Origin: Chloroflexia bacterium
GTDB lineage: Bacteria; Chloroflexota; Chloroflexia; Thermomicrobiales; UBA6265
Length of the DNA stretch: 6,062 nucleotides
Assembly (NCBI GenBank): GCA_013696525.1
Contig: JACCYK010000293.1
Coordinates: 1-6,062 of the forward strand
Direction: 5' to 3'
Both the position numbers and the translations under genes were made by a program. Each line of letters starts with the position of its first letter. The stretch's first letter is position 1. The notes below the pieces were generated by a model that saw only the letters and a list, made by a program, of their open reading frames with translations, did not search any database and was not told the DNA's origin. Positions 1-5,891 of this stretch are shown in pieces.

Positions 1-1
1 G

Positions 2-91
2 ACCATCGCCGACCTGGCCGGTGTCGAGCAGGTCGGCACGGCCCAGATCGCGGAGGCGCTCCAGTACCGCCCCCGCCAGCCGGAGAGCTGA
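2..91 (+). CDS. comM: C-terminal end of a ComM/YifB-type Mg-chelatase-like AAA+ ATPase (partial)
   Basis: An open frame enters from the left edge and ends at TGA (89-91), giving 29 residues that begin TIADLAGVEQVGTAQIAEAL and end QYRPRQPES. The pattern 'TIADLAG...I..AHIAEALQYR' is the usual extreme C terminus of ComM/YifB proteins, where it forms the last helices of the Mg-chelatase C-terminal domain. ComM is known as a hexameric helicase that promotes branch migration during integration of DNA taken up by transformation. The ATPase motifs and the start lie outside the window, so neither activity nor completeness can be judged. The assignment rests on a short but characteristic tail. The gene converges on the MscS-family gene, with 45 bases between the two stop codons. 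Confidence 0.75.
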   Translation, partial: TIADLAGVEQVGTAQIAEALQYRPRQPES

Positions 92-102
92 AGGCATGTC
101 GT

Positions 103-120
103 CGGCGGACGTTTCCGCCG
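103..120. terminator. Hairpin between convergent genes, possible bidirectional terminator
   Basis: CGGCGGA (103-109) pairs perfectly with TCCGCCG (114-120) around a four-base CGTT loop. It sits in the 45-bp gap between the stop codons of the comM-like gene and the channel gene, where a shared terminator is expected. Neither strand has a proper T-run after the stem, so it is not a canonical intrinsic terminator. Calling it a terminator depends on position. Confidence 0.35.
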
Positions 121-136
121 AACGCTCGCTTCGCGA

Positions 137-1435
137 TCAGGCCTGGTCGTCCCGTATCGAGCGAGGATCATCCGGAACGAGTAGGTGCAGGCTCGGGTCC
201 GGCAACGGCACGCCGCTCGCTCGCAGGGCGGCCAAAATCGCCTGGCGAACGGCTGAAGATGTTGCCACGAAGTCCGAGCGCCGCGAATCGGTCCAGAACC
301 TCGCCTCCAACAGCACGTCATCCGGGCCAAGCGCCTGCACCCGGACCGAAACAGGCGGGTCGGTCAAGACGCCAGGGGCACTCCGTGTCGCCTCGCGGAT
401 TACCGCCTGCGCTTGATCGAGGTCAGCGTCAAAGCCGACGTGGACCTCGACACTGCCACGTCGCACCGGGGACGCCGTGTTGTTGGTGACGCGGGCGGTG
501 AAGACCTCGGCATTCGGGACGAGGACCAAGCGGCCGTCATAGGTCCGGATCTGGGAGGCACGCAACTGGATTCGTTCGACGCTTCCCTCCGTCTCCCCCA
601 CGACGATTTGGTCGCCGAGCTCAAACGGACGCATCGTGAGAATCAGCAGCCCGCTGACAAAGTTGGAAATGATGTCCTGGAGCGCGAACCCGAGCGCCAG
701 CCCGGTCAGGCCGAGCCCGGTGGCGACCGTTCCCGGATCGAGGCCAAGGGCATCGACGGCAACGATGAGACCAACGATCCAGACGGCATAGTACGCGACT
801 TGCTTTATCAGGTTCTCGACCGTCAGGTCGTCCACGACATGACGGAACAGGAATCGCATCACCCAGCGCACCGCCGACGCGAGCCCCCAAAACAGCACGA
901 TCACGAGCAATGCCGCCAGGACCCGCGGGATGACCCGGAGCGCCGATTCATAGAGCCGGGCCAGGGCGGCCTCAATCGCGCCGCGCACCTCGACCACGAA
1001 CCGGCCGCCGGGAGCGAGTCGTGCCTCGGCCGCCTGTTCGAGGGCGCGATCAACCGCCGCCGCCCACTGCGCCGCTACCGCGTCAACGCTACTGAGATTG
1101 TCATCGGCATCCGACTCGGTGACGGTCACGATTGGAACGCCGGAGACCGTCACCAGCCGCTCGTCACCCGCCGGCTCGACCTGCGCCGGACCGAGGGCGC
1201 CGGGGGCTCCGAGCAGGGTCGCCAGCCGCCGCTCAATCTGCCGGGCCCGGTCAACCGCGTTCAGCTCATCGGTGGGGCCTACCCGCAAGACCGACCGGCC
1301 GTCAACCCGCACCGTCGCCCGGTCATCCTGCGCCCCGGCCGGCGCTCCCCCATGCAGCACCACGATGATGCCGACACAAACGATCGCGGCGAGCGATCGA
1401 TGGAGCAAGAGAGACAAGCTTCGCGTCGCGGTCAT
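137..1435 (-). CDS. MscS-family mechanosensitive ion channel with exported N-terminal domain
   Basis: The 432-residue product is a small-conductance mechanosensitive channel, which opens under membrane tension to release solutes on osmotic downshock. A signal peptide or first hydrophobic segment covers about residues 13-36 and ends APAGAQ. An exported domain follows at about 37-165. It has the 'VRVDGRSVLRVG...RARQIERRL...VTESDAD' pattern found in a subset of MscS proteins. Membrane helices lie near 168-198 and 207-230. The pore-lining TM3 (about 236-263) is rich in Gly and Ala (GLGLTGLALGFALQDIISNF). The MscS beta domain follows with RPFELGD (269-275) and VPNAE (306-310), then an alpha/beta C-terminal domain. 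The ATG at 1433-1435 puts a charged n-region before the hydrophobic stretch. No strong ribosome-binding site is visible before it, so the start is likely but not proven. The gene ends in TGA. Confidence 0.93.
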   Translation of the reverse strand: MTATRSLSLLLHRSLAAIVCVGIIVVLHGGAPAGAQDDRATVRVDGRSVLRVGPTDELNAVDRARQIERRLATLLGAPGALGPAQVEPAGDERLVTVSGVPIVTVTESDADDNLSSVDAVAAQWAAAVDRALEQAAEARLAPGGRFVVEVRGAIEAALARLYESALRVIPRVLAALLVIVLFWGLASAVRWVMRFLFRHVVDDLTVENLIKQVAYYAVWIVGLIVAVDALGLDPGTVATGLGLTGLALGFALQDIISNFVSGLLILTMRPFELGDQIVVGETEGSVERIQLRASQIRTYDGRLVLVPNAEVFTARVTNNTASPVRRGSVEVHVGFDADLDQAQAVIREATRSAPGVLTDPPVSVRVQALGPDDVLLEARFWTDSRRSDFVATSSAVRQAILAALRASGVPLPDPSLHLLVPDDPRSIRDDQA

Positions 1436-2061
1436 GCCATCACGGACAAAAGATCGGCCCGAATCACGTCATTGCCCAGCCTACCCACCAACCGGCCGTG
1501 TACCATGCCTGGACCCCCGCGAAGACGCACTCACAACTCGCCACGCTCAGTTACCGAACGGTGGCCCAGACCGAGCGGGCTGATTGATGCTGCCCGTGCC
1601 GTGTCCCACCCCGTCATTAAAACATCAAAGCATCGGCGACCCGATCAAGGCGAGTGCGGGGGCGAGACGACGAGAGCAGAGGAACCGACGCGGCTGGCTG
1701 GAAGCCATCTCGTTGCATGCTCCAGCATGACCGGTCGCAGGCTCCGCGAGCACGTCGTCTCCACTGCCGCGGCTGAGCAACTGCTAGACTCGGCCGGCAC
1801 TCGATGTGATCGGTCGGCCCGTTCCTACCGCGGGAGGATGACCCTCGCGCCAACGTGGACCTGGTCAGCTGTGACTCGATCGGTTCGGAGCAGCGCGAAT
1901 GCCTTGCAATACCAGCCGTGGCGGCCAGATAGGTGGGTCCAGTCGCTGCACCATCGTCGCTTGCCATCCCAGCTTGTATCCCGAAGCGCGGACTTCCTTC
2001 CATCATAGTTGCCTGTCACGCATGGTAGGCCGATCGCACGCGCGCATTATCGGAGTCGGGT
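1436..2061. other. 626-bp divergent intergenic region without a convincing gene
   Basis: This gap separates the divergent channel and regulator genes, so promoters for both should lie here. I could not identify a convincing -35/-10 pair for either. Long open frames cross it: one on the plus strand runs on from antisense to the channel gene, and a 129-residue one lies on the minus strand. Both have arginine/proline/serine-rich, low-quality translations and no family pattern. One short minus-strand frame (GTG at 2019 to TAG at 1825, 64 codons, four Trp and two Cys) looks somewhat more protein-like, but it has no ribosome-binding site and matches nothing I recognise. No tRNA, repeat array or insertion sequence end was seen. 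Confidence 0.6.
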
Positions 2062-2835
2062 ATGTCAGAGCCGTCGCGGGTCGATCACACGCGGCCTACC
2101 CCGTTGCCCATCGTACCCATGACCGACCGGGAGCGCCTCTCTGGCCCGCTGCCGGCGCCACGGAGCAGCTTCGTCGGCCGGACCAAGGAGATTGCCGAGC
2201 TCCGGCGTCCCCTCGATGGGAGCGATGTTCGGCTTGTTACCCTCACCGGCCCCGGTGGTGCCGGCAAGACCCGCGCCGCGCTCCGGCTGGCGGCCGAATT
2301 GGAGCCGGGCTACGCGGACGGCGCGGCCTTTATCTCGCTCGCCGCGCACCCGCGCGCGGACTTGGTGCTGCCAGCGATCGCCCAGGCGTTGGGTGTGCGA
2401 CAGACCGGCAGCAGGTCACTGAGTGACCAGCTCGTGATCGCGCTGCGGGACGCGCATTTCCTGCTGATCGTCGACAACTTCGAGCATCTGCTCGCCGCCG
2501 CCACCGTGATCAGCACGGTGTTGGATGCCTTTCCAGCGGTAACGGTCCTGGTGACGAGCCGGACTCCGGTGAGACTGGCGGGAGAGCATGTGTACGCAAT
2601 CCAGCCGATGACGGTGCCGGAGGCCGGAACGTCGCTCGCGGACTTGGCCGAGGCGGATTCGATTCAGCTCTTTGCCGCTCGGGCGCGGGCGGCTCTGGCC
2701 AATTTTCGGCTTACCGCCACCAATGCGCCCGATGTGGCGAGAATCTGCCACCGGGTCGACGGCTTGCCCCTCGCGATCGAGCTGGCGGCGGCTCGGGTCA
2801 CGGTGCTATCGCCGGCCGCCCTGCTGTCCCGGTAG
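2062..2835 (+). CDS. N-terminal half: NB-ARC-like P-loop ATPase domain of the LuxR-family regulator
   Basis: The 257-residue product carries the signalling ATPase part. SSFVGR (35-40) opens the domain. Walker A is GPGGAGKT (63-70). Walker B is LLIVDNFEH (134-142). TSR (165-167) and GLPLAIELAAAR (234-245, the GLPL motif) follow. In full-length relatives, nucleotide binding here is thought to control assembly or DNA binding by the C-terminal domain. The ATG at 2062 was chosen because GGAG (2052-2055) lies six bases upstream. The Met at 2119 has no comparable site but would still keep the whole domain. The protein stops right after the GLPL helix region, before the winged helix. It could fold as a P-loop unit but would lack any DNA-binding part. 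Confidence 0.75.
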   Translation: MSEPSRVDHTRPTPLPIVPMTDRERLSGPLPAPRSSFVGRTKEIAELRRPLDGSDVRLVTLTGPGGAGKTRAALRLAAELEPGYADGAAFISLAAHPRADLVLPAIAQALGVRQTGSRSLSDQLVIALRDAHFLLIVDNFEHLLAAATVISTVLDAFPAVTVLVTSRTPVRLAGEHVYAIQPMTVPEAGTSLADLAEADSIQLFAARARAALANFRLTATNAPDVARICHRVDGLPLAIELAAARVTVLSPAALLSR

Positions 2836-2847
2836 GAGCGTCGTTTG
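2833..2847 (+). promoter_or_regulatory. Stop-and-restart site: TAG stop overlapping an AGGAG ribosome-binding site before TTG
   Basis: The sequence is TAGGAGCGTCGTTTG. The stop TAG (2833-2835) overlaps AGGAG (2834-2838), which lies six bases before TTG (2845-2847) in the same reading frame. A terminating ribosome would therefore sit on a good Shine-Dalgarno sequence at good spacing from a permitted start codon, the usual geometry for translational coupling. If the ancestral codon was TTG, the single T-to-A change both created the stop and completed AGGAG. Whether TTG is used cannot be told from sequence. Confidence 0.4.
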
Positions 2848-4479
2848 CCGCTGCTGACCGCCGGCCCGCGGGATGTGCCGGACCGGCTGCGGACGATGCG
2901 AGACGCGATCGCCTGGAACTACGACCTTCTGCCGCCAGCCGAGCGGGTTTTCTTCCGGCATCTGGGAGTCTTTTCCGGGGGATTCGACCTCACCGCCGTC
3001 GCGGCGATCGTGCCCACGGCCGGGACACAAGTGGACATCCTCGACAGCGTGACCACGCTCCTCGCGCACAGCCTGAATCGACCGGTGGCGAACGTAACCG
3101 GGGAACCGCGCTTCGGCATGCTCGAGACCATCCGCGAGTTTACGCTGGAACGGCTGGCCACCCATGATGAGACGGGGCCAGCCCGCCGGCGCCACGCCAA
3201 GCATTTCCTGAAGTTTGTCATCGATCACTCCTCCGTCCCGCCGCTACCGGGCGACGCCCAACGGATGGCGGTGGTCGCCGCGGAGCAGGACAATGCCCGC
3301 CCCGCCCTCGATTGGTTTGACCAGCGGGGTGAGGTCGAAGAGCTGTTGATGCTGGCAGGCTCGCTATTTGAACATTGGTTTACCTCCGGCCTCTATAGCG
3401 AGGGCCGGCAATGGCTCGAACGGGCGCTGGCCAAGGACCACGGCATCGTGCCGTCCGCTCGCCTCCGCGCCCTCAGCGCCACTATAGCGCTGGTCCAGTT
3501 TCAGGGCGATTTCAAAGCCGCCGTCAAGATCCAAGCCGAAGAATTGCCGTTGGCGCGGCGTCTTGGCGATCAACATAGCCTGCTCTACGCGCTCATCACC
3601 GGGAGTCTCCTCGCCTACCATCAAGGGCAGTACCCCACCGCCGTCTCCCTCACCGAAGAATCGAGGCAGATCGTCCATGACGTGATCACCGATGATGCCA
3701 TGTCCCTCGTGCTGACAGGCGTCTTGATCGGAATGCTGGGCAAGATTGCTTTTGGTCGCGGTTTGTACGTAGAGTCCGCCGAACGGTGTCAAGCGGCGCT
3801 CGCTGACTTGCGGAGGGCTGGGCACTCCTGGGCCGTCGCGGACCAGTTGACCGACCTCGCGGCGGCTCGGTACTGCCAGGGAGCCAACTTTCCGGCAGCG
3901 GCCCTCGCGGTGGAGGCGTTCGATGCCCATGCCCGTAGCATGGATCCCAGAACCGTTTCCGGTACGGTGCTCGTCGCCGCGGGCGTCCTCGCCGCTCGTG
4001 GCGACGCCCCCCTGGCGGCGCGTCTTTGTGGGGCGGCCGATGCGGTCGCGCTGAATCTCGCGATGCCAAATTCACCACGCGACCGCATCATCCGGGAGCG
4101 ATGCCTGCGCCCTCTGGCGTCCCTATTGGGAGATCGGCGAATGGCATCAGAACAAACCGTCGGTCGCCGCTGGTCGATCGGCCAGGCCGCGGCTGAGGCG
4201 CAAACAGCGCTGGCCAAGATCCTAACGGACCAGTCGTCCGCGGTTCCAGGCGGCGGATCCGATTTGACGTGGCGCGAACGCGAGGTCCTGGCTCATATTG
4301 CCGCCGGGCTCACCGACCGTGAGATCGCCGCCGTCTTGCATGTGAGCCTTCGTACGATCAATACGCACGTCACCCACATTCTGGCAAAGCTCGACGTGAA
4401 GACCCGTCGCCAGGCAGCGGCCCGTGGCCGCGAGCTCGGGCTACTGCCGGCCCCGCATCTGGCGGACGAGCTCCCATAG
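2845..4479 (+). CDS. C-terminal half: winged helix, TPR-like repeats and LuxR helix-turn-helix
   Basis: If translation restarts at TTG 2845, this gives 544 residues. The first ~60 form the winged helix that follows NB-ARC in this family (AIAWNYDLLPPAERVFFRHL, then GVFSGGFDL). A linker and helical TPR-like repeats come next, with the typical phrase SEGRQWLERAL near residues 187-197. A family-typical region (AARLCGAADAV) precedes the DNA-binding domain. The LuxR/GerE domain covers about residues 473-534: LTWREREVLAHIAAGLTDRE, then IAAVLHVSLRTINTHVTHIL and AKLDVKTRRQAA. It keeps the expected Glu-Arg-Glu-Val-Leu, Gly-Leu-Thr and Lys-Leu positions. As a separate protein it could bind DNA without its ATPase switch, possibly constitutively. 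The domain calls are certain; independent expression is an inference. The gene ends in TAG, 126 bases before the exported-protein gene. Confidence 0.75.
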   Translation: MPLLTAGPRDVPDRLRTMRDAIAWNYDLLPPAERVFFRHLGVFSGGFDLTAVAAIVPTAGTQVDILDSVTTLLAHSLNRPVANVTGEPRFGMLETIREFTLERLATHDETGPARRRHAKHFLKFVIDHSSVPPLPGDAQRMAVVAAEQDNARPALDWFDQRGEVEELLMLAGSLFEHWFTSGLYSEGRQWLERALAKDHGIVPSARLRALSATIALVQFQGDFKAAVKIQAEELPLARRLGDQHSLLYALITGSLLAYHQGQYPTAVSLTEESRQIVHDVITDDAMSLVLTGVLIGMLGKIAFGRGLYVESAERCQAALADLRRAGHSWAVADQLTDLAAARYCQGANFPAAALAVEAFDAHARSMDPRTVSGTVLVAAGVLAARGDAPLAARLCGAADAVALNLAMPNSPRDRIIRERCLRPLASLLGDRRMASEQTVGRRWSIGQAAAEAQTALAKILTDQSSAVPGGGSDLTWREREVLAHIAAGLTDREIAAVLHVSLRTINTHVTHILAKLDVKTRRQAAARGRELGLLPAPHLADELP

Positions 4480-4592
4480 GTAACGTGAGGCCGCTGAAAT
4501 ACGTAGGTTCTACTGATGCCGGGAAACGCTCGACAGCTTAAGGTGGGAGTGTTCCTCCGGAAGGATCGACCTAGCGTCATTACTCAGCAACT

Positions 4593-4597
4593 GGAGG
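4593..4597 (+). promoter_or_regulatory. Ribosome-binding site fixing the start of the exported-protein gene
   Basis: GGAGG lies eight bases before the ATG at 4606. An in-frame ATG at 4516 would add 30 polar residues ahead of the hydrophobic segment and has no such site, so 4606 is the better start. Confidence 0.75.
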
Positions 4598-4605
4598 CAG
4601 TCGCC

Positions 4606-5160
4606 ATGTCACGGACCTTGACGGTACTATCAGTTGTCATCGTTGTGCTGGCCGCCATCATGGACGGCCAGCCATCGCCGCTGTCCGCCGCCCAAGCGGA
4701 CGATAGCTCCTACGCGGACCACCCCTTAACCGGTGTCTGGCTGGTGAACACGGGAATGGACTTCACGCCAACAACGTTCAACGCCGACGGGTCGGCGACC
4801 TTCGGCTATGCGTCAAACTACGTCGATCCTGTCGTTGGACTGACCTTCCAAGGACCGGGCCTCGCCGCGTGGGAACCTGTCGACGAACAGACGGGCCGGT
4901 TCTCCATGTTTCAGGCTCTCTCTGACGCGGATGGCACCTACGTCGGCAGCTTCACTCTCGAAGCGAGCGCGACCGTTAGCGAGGACGACAAAACGTTCAC
5001 CGCTGTCGGCGAGGATTTCGGCCACATCGTCATACGTGACGCCGTGGGCAACGTTCTCCTTGATGACATGATTCCAATCAATGTCTTCGCGACCCGGATT
5101 ATGCCCGGCGAAATTGACTTCCCGTTTGCGACGCCCACCGCCGCAACACCGGCAGCATGA
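4606..5160 (+). CDS. Small exported protein of unknown function, possibly a lipocalin-like beta-sheet protein
   Basis: The 184-residue product has a clear signal peptide: Met-Ser-Arg, a hydrophobic core (LTVLSVVIVVLAAIM), then a small-residue region ending SAAQA-DD. This predicts cleavage near residue 31, with no lipobox Cys. The mature part starts HPLTGVWLVNTG (39-50) and alternates short beta-type strands with Gly/Asp turns: FNADGSATFGYA, AAWEPVDEQTGRFSMF and YVGSFTLEASATVSEDDKTF. The 'HPLxGxW... F.aDGs... AWE... G.f.l.a...' layout resembles small secreted lipocalin-like proteins that I associate loosely with this phylum. That resemblance is from memory and unproven. The C terminus is a low-complexity Ala/Thr/Pro tail with no anchor visible. 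There are no catalytic motifs and no cysteines. It has its own ribosome-binding site and follows the regulator on the same strand, but no functional link can be shown. Confidence 0.7.
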   Translation: MSRTLTVLSVVIVVLAAIMDGQPSPLSAAQADDSSYADHPLTGVWLVNTGMDFTPTTFNADGSATFGYASNYVDPVVGLTFQGPGLAAWEPVDEQTGRFSMFQALSDADGTYVGSFTLEASATVSEDDKTFTAVGEDFGHIVIRDAVGNVLLDDMIPINVFATRIMPGEIDFPFATPTAATPAA

Positions 5161-5171
5161 TCGGTCGCACC

Positions 5172-5209
5172 ATTGGCGCCGGGCGGCCACGGTAGCGCCC
5201 GGCGCCGAT
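5172..5209 (+). terminator. Long GC-rich hairpin just after the exported-protein gene
   Basis: GGCGCCGGGCG (5175-5185) pairs perfectly with CGCCCGGCGCC (5196-5206), and ATT/GAT extends the stem outward with one T-G wobble. The stem begins 12 bases after the TGA at 5158-5160, the usual place for a terminator. It lacks a following T-run (CTGTCACC follows), so it may act as a pausing or mRNA 3'-protecting stem rather than a classical intrinsic terminator. Confidence 0.5.
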
Positions 5210-5270
5210 CTGTCACCCTGGAACCTCCCAACCCGAAGCCGCCTCCCGGCAACCCACTACCGTCCAAGGA

Positions 5271-5299
5271 TTGACAGACGCCGTCCCAATTGCTACCGT
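5271..5299 (+). promoter_or_regulatory. Extended -10 promoter of the T-box leader
   Basis: A perfect -35 TTGACA (5271-5276) is followed after 17 bases by TACCGT (5294-5299), which keeps the T, A and final T of the -10 consensus. It is preceded by TGC (5291-5293), an extended -10 'TGn'. Transcription would start near 5305-5307, a few bases before the first T-box helix. That placement independently supports both calls. Confidence 0.65.
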
Positions 5300-5563
5300 A
5301 GCCACCACAACCGAAGAGCGAAGCGAGGATGAGGACAAGGCCCTGGCGGGAATGGGCAAGAGAACCGCAGTCGCTGCGAAGCGGGACCGGGAACGCCAAC
5401 GGATAAGCCCTCGGAGCTCCGCCCCGAACGATTGGCGTTGGTCGCCGATTCAGTAGGCGGCGGCGGGAGGTTCCACCGGACCAATCGGCTCCCGTTATCG
5501 AGCCGCCGCATCGCATCGAATGCCGTGCGGATGAAGGCCGTTCCCGCGAGGGAATGGCGAACT

Positions 5564-5598
5564 GGGGTGGTACCACGAGCCGGACACCGCTCGTCCCC
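5564..5598 (+). promoter_or_regulatory. T-box antiterminator helix
   Basis: GGGG (5564-5567) pairs with CCCC (5595-5598), and ACGAGC (5575-5580) pairs with GCTCGT (5589-5594). The seven-base T-box bulge TGGTACC (5568-5574) is left unpaired on the 5' side, as in known antiterminators. The variable base of TGGN is T, matching a tRNA with discriminator A73. It shares 5587-5598 with the terminator, so the two folds exclude each other. Confidence 0.85.
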
Positions 5599-5621
5599 TG
5601 CCGGGGATCGGCGGCTTTTTT
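5587..5621 (+). terminator. Intrinsic terminator of the T-box
   Basis: CCGCTCGTCCCC (5587-5598) pairs with GGGGATCGGCGG (5603-5614) around a TGCC loop, with one offset bulged T on each arm, giving 11 pairs. A C and six T residues follow (5616-5621), a proper intrinsic terminator tail. Its 5' arm is the 3' arm of the antiterminator, so termination is the default when no uncharged tRNA is bound. Confidence 0.88.
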
Positions 5622-5759
5622 GTCCCTCGTGTGCCGTCCAATCCCCGGACCCTGGGTGTCGCCGCCAGCGCGCTCGGAGTTTAGCGTGGAACACATCAGC
5701 CATCCTCACCGCTCACTTCGCGACACGTTAGCCGTGCCCCTGGCGCCGTCCAAGCCCTA

Positions 5760-5787
5760 GGCGCCCCGGTCGTTGACCGGCGGCGCC
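5760..5787 (+). repeat. Strong stem-loop in the dapA leader
   Basis: GGCGCC (5760-5765) pairs with GGCGCC (5782-5787), and CCGGTC (5766-5771) pairs with GACCGG (5775-5780) around a GTT loop. This makes 12 pairs with a single bulged C (5781). A third GGCGCC copy at 5742-5747 could compete for the same partner. No T-run follows, so it is not an obvious intrinsic terminator. Function unknown. Confidence 0.5.
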
Positions 5788-5828
5788 GACGCCTACCTCA
5801 ACCAAGCAAGCCGACACCCTGATGCGTG

Positions 5829-5891
5829 GCAATGCTCGGGCCGACCGCTTCGCCGGTCCTCCTGAGCCCGGTGCCAGCGCCCGAACATTGC
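5829..5891 (+). repeat. Long interrupted inverted repeat directly upstream of the dapA ribosome-binding site
   Basis: GCAATG (5829-5834) and TCGGGC (5836-5841) pair with CATTGC (5886-5891) and GCCCGA (5879-5884), with a single C-A mismatch between the two blocks. Inside, GACCG (5843-5847) pairs with CGGTC (5854-5858) around CTTCGC. The outer stem closes nine bases before AGGAG (5900-5904) and leaves that site single-stranded. It could be an mRNA-stabilising 5' structure, an operator, or a second control element; the sequence does not decide. Confidence 0.5.

Larger units (their letters stand above)
2062..4479 (+). pseudogene. LuxR-family ATPase transcriptional regulator interrupted by an in-frame amber codon
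   Basis: Read through the TAG at 2833-2835, this single frame spans 805 codon positions before its final TAG. It has the full family order: NB-ARC/AAA-like ATPase, winged helix, helical TPR-like repeats, and a C-terminal LuxR (GerE) helix-turn-helix. Total length is normal for these regulators and no domain is missing. The residues either side of the stop (SPAALLSR, then ERRLPLLT) read as the common family segment 'LL.RLERRLPLLT', so the stop most likely replaced one residue, probably Leu (TTG to TAG is one base). There is no frameshift. Three readings remain: a recent inactivating mutation, a sequencing error, or a working split gene using the restart site. Wholesale amber reassignment is unlikely because the same gene also ends in TAG. 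The two halves are listed separately. Confidence 0.6.
5313..5621 (+). promoter_or_regulatory. T-box riboswitch (tRNA-sensing leader), transcription-terminating type
   Basis: The elements occur in canonical order. Stem I: base pairing 5318-5324 with 5416-5422 (one A-C mismatch); a GA/kink-turn-like motif GATGA (5328-5332) opposite GGA (5413-5415); GAGG (5331-5334) with CCTC (5409-5412); TGGCG (5344-5348) with CGCCA (5394-5398); AGAGA bulge (5359-5363); terminal CCGC/GCGG stem (5365-5368, 5381-5384) with GCTG in its loop. Stem II: 5457-5469 with 5489-5494 and 5502-5509, preceded by an AGTA loop-E-like motif (5452-5455). Stem III: nine pairs closed by a GCGA tetraloop (5546-5549). The T-box core GGGTGGTACCACG (5565-5577) then leads into overlapping antiterminator and terminator. 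Uncharged tRNA should pair its anticodon with the specifier and its NCCA end with TGGT (5568-5571), blocking termination. The specifier is unresolved. AAG (Lys, 5405-5407) fits the position next to the lower helix and the dapA-like gene, but it is followed by C rather than the usual purine. Confidence 0.9.

Noticed and set aside
1617..2006. Minus-strand open frame of 129 codons in the intergenic region
   Set aside because: It has a Ser/Arg-rich low-quality translation, no ribosome-binding site and no recognisable domain. Open frames of this length are common by chance at this GC content.
413..2008. Long plus-strand open frame (531 codons) across the channel gene and into the intergenic region
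   Set aside because: It is antisense to a clear MscS-family gene. The translation is Arg/His/Asp/Pro-rich with no family pattern, as expected from the complement of a GC-rich coding sequence.
2833..2835. TAG read as a sense codon by genetic-code change or pyrrolysine insertion
   Set aside because: The same gene ends with TAG at 4477-4479 and neighbours end in TGA. No pyrrolysine-type context or machinery is seen, and a point mutation or restart is simpler.
4516..4605. Upstream ATG as the start of the exported-protein gene
   Set aside because: It would put 30 polar residues before the signal peptide. GGAGG eight bases before ATG 4606 is a far better start signal.
4938..5696. Minus-strand open frame of 252 codons
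   Set aside because: It runs antisense through the end of the exported-protein gene and through the whole T-box leader, whose RNA structure explains the sequence. The translation has no family pattern.
5432..5760. Short plus-strand open frames across the T-box and its terminator
   Set aside because: They cross the T-box core and terminator, lack ribosome-binding sites and have no family pattern.
5760..5787. Second intrinsic terminator before dapA
   Set aside because: The stem is strong but GACGCCTACC follows, with no T-run, so it cannot be called an intrinsic terminator.
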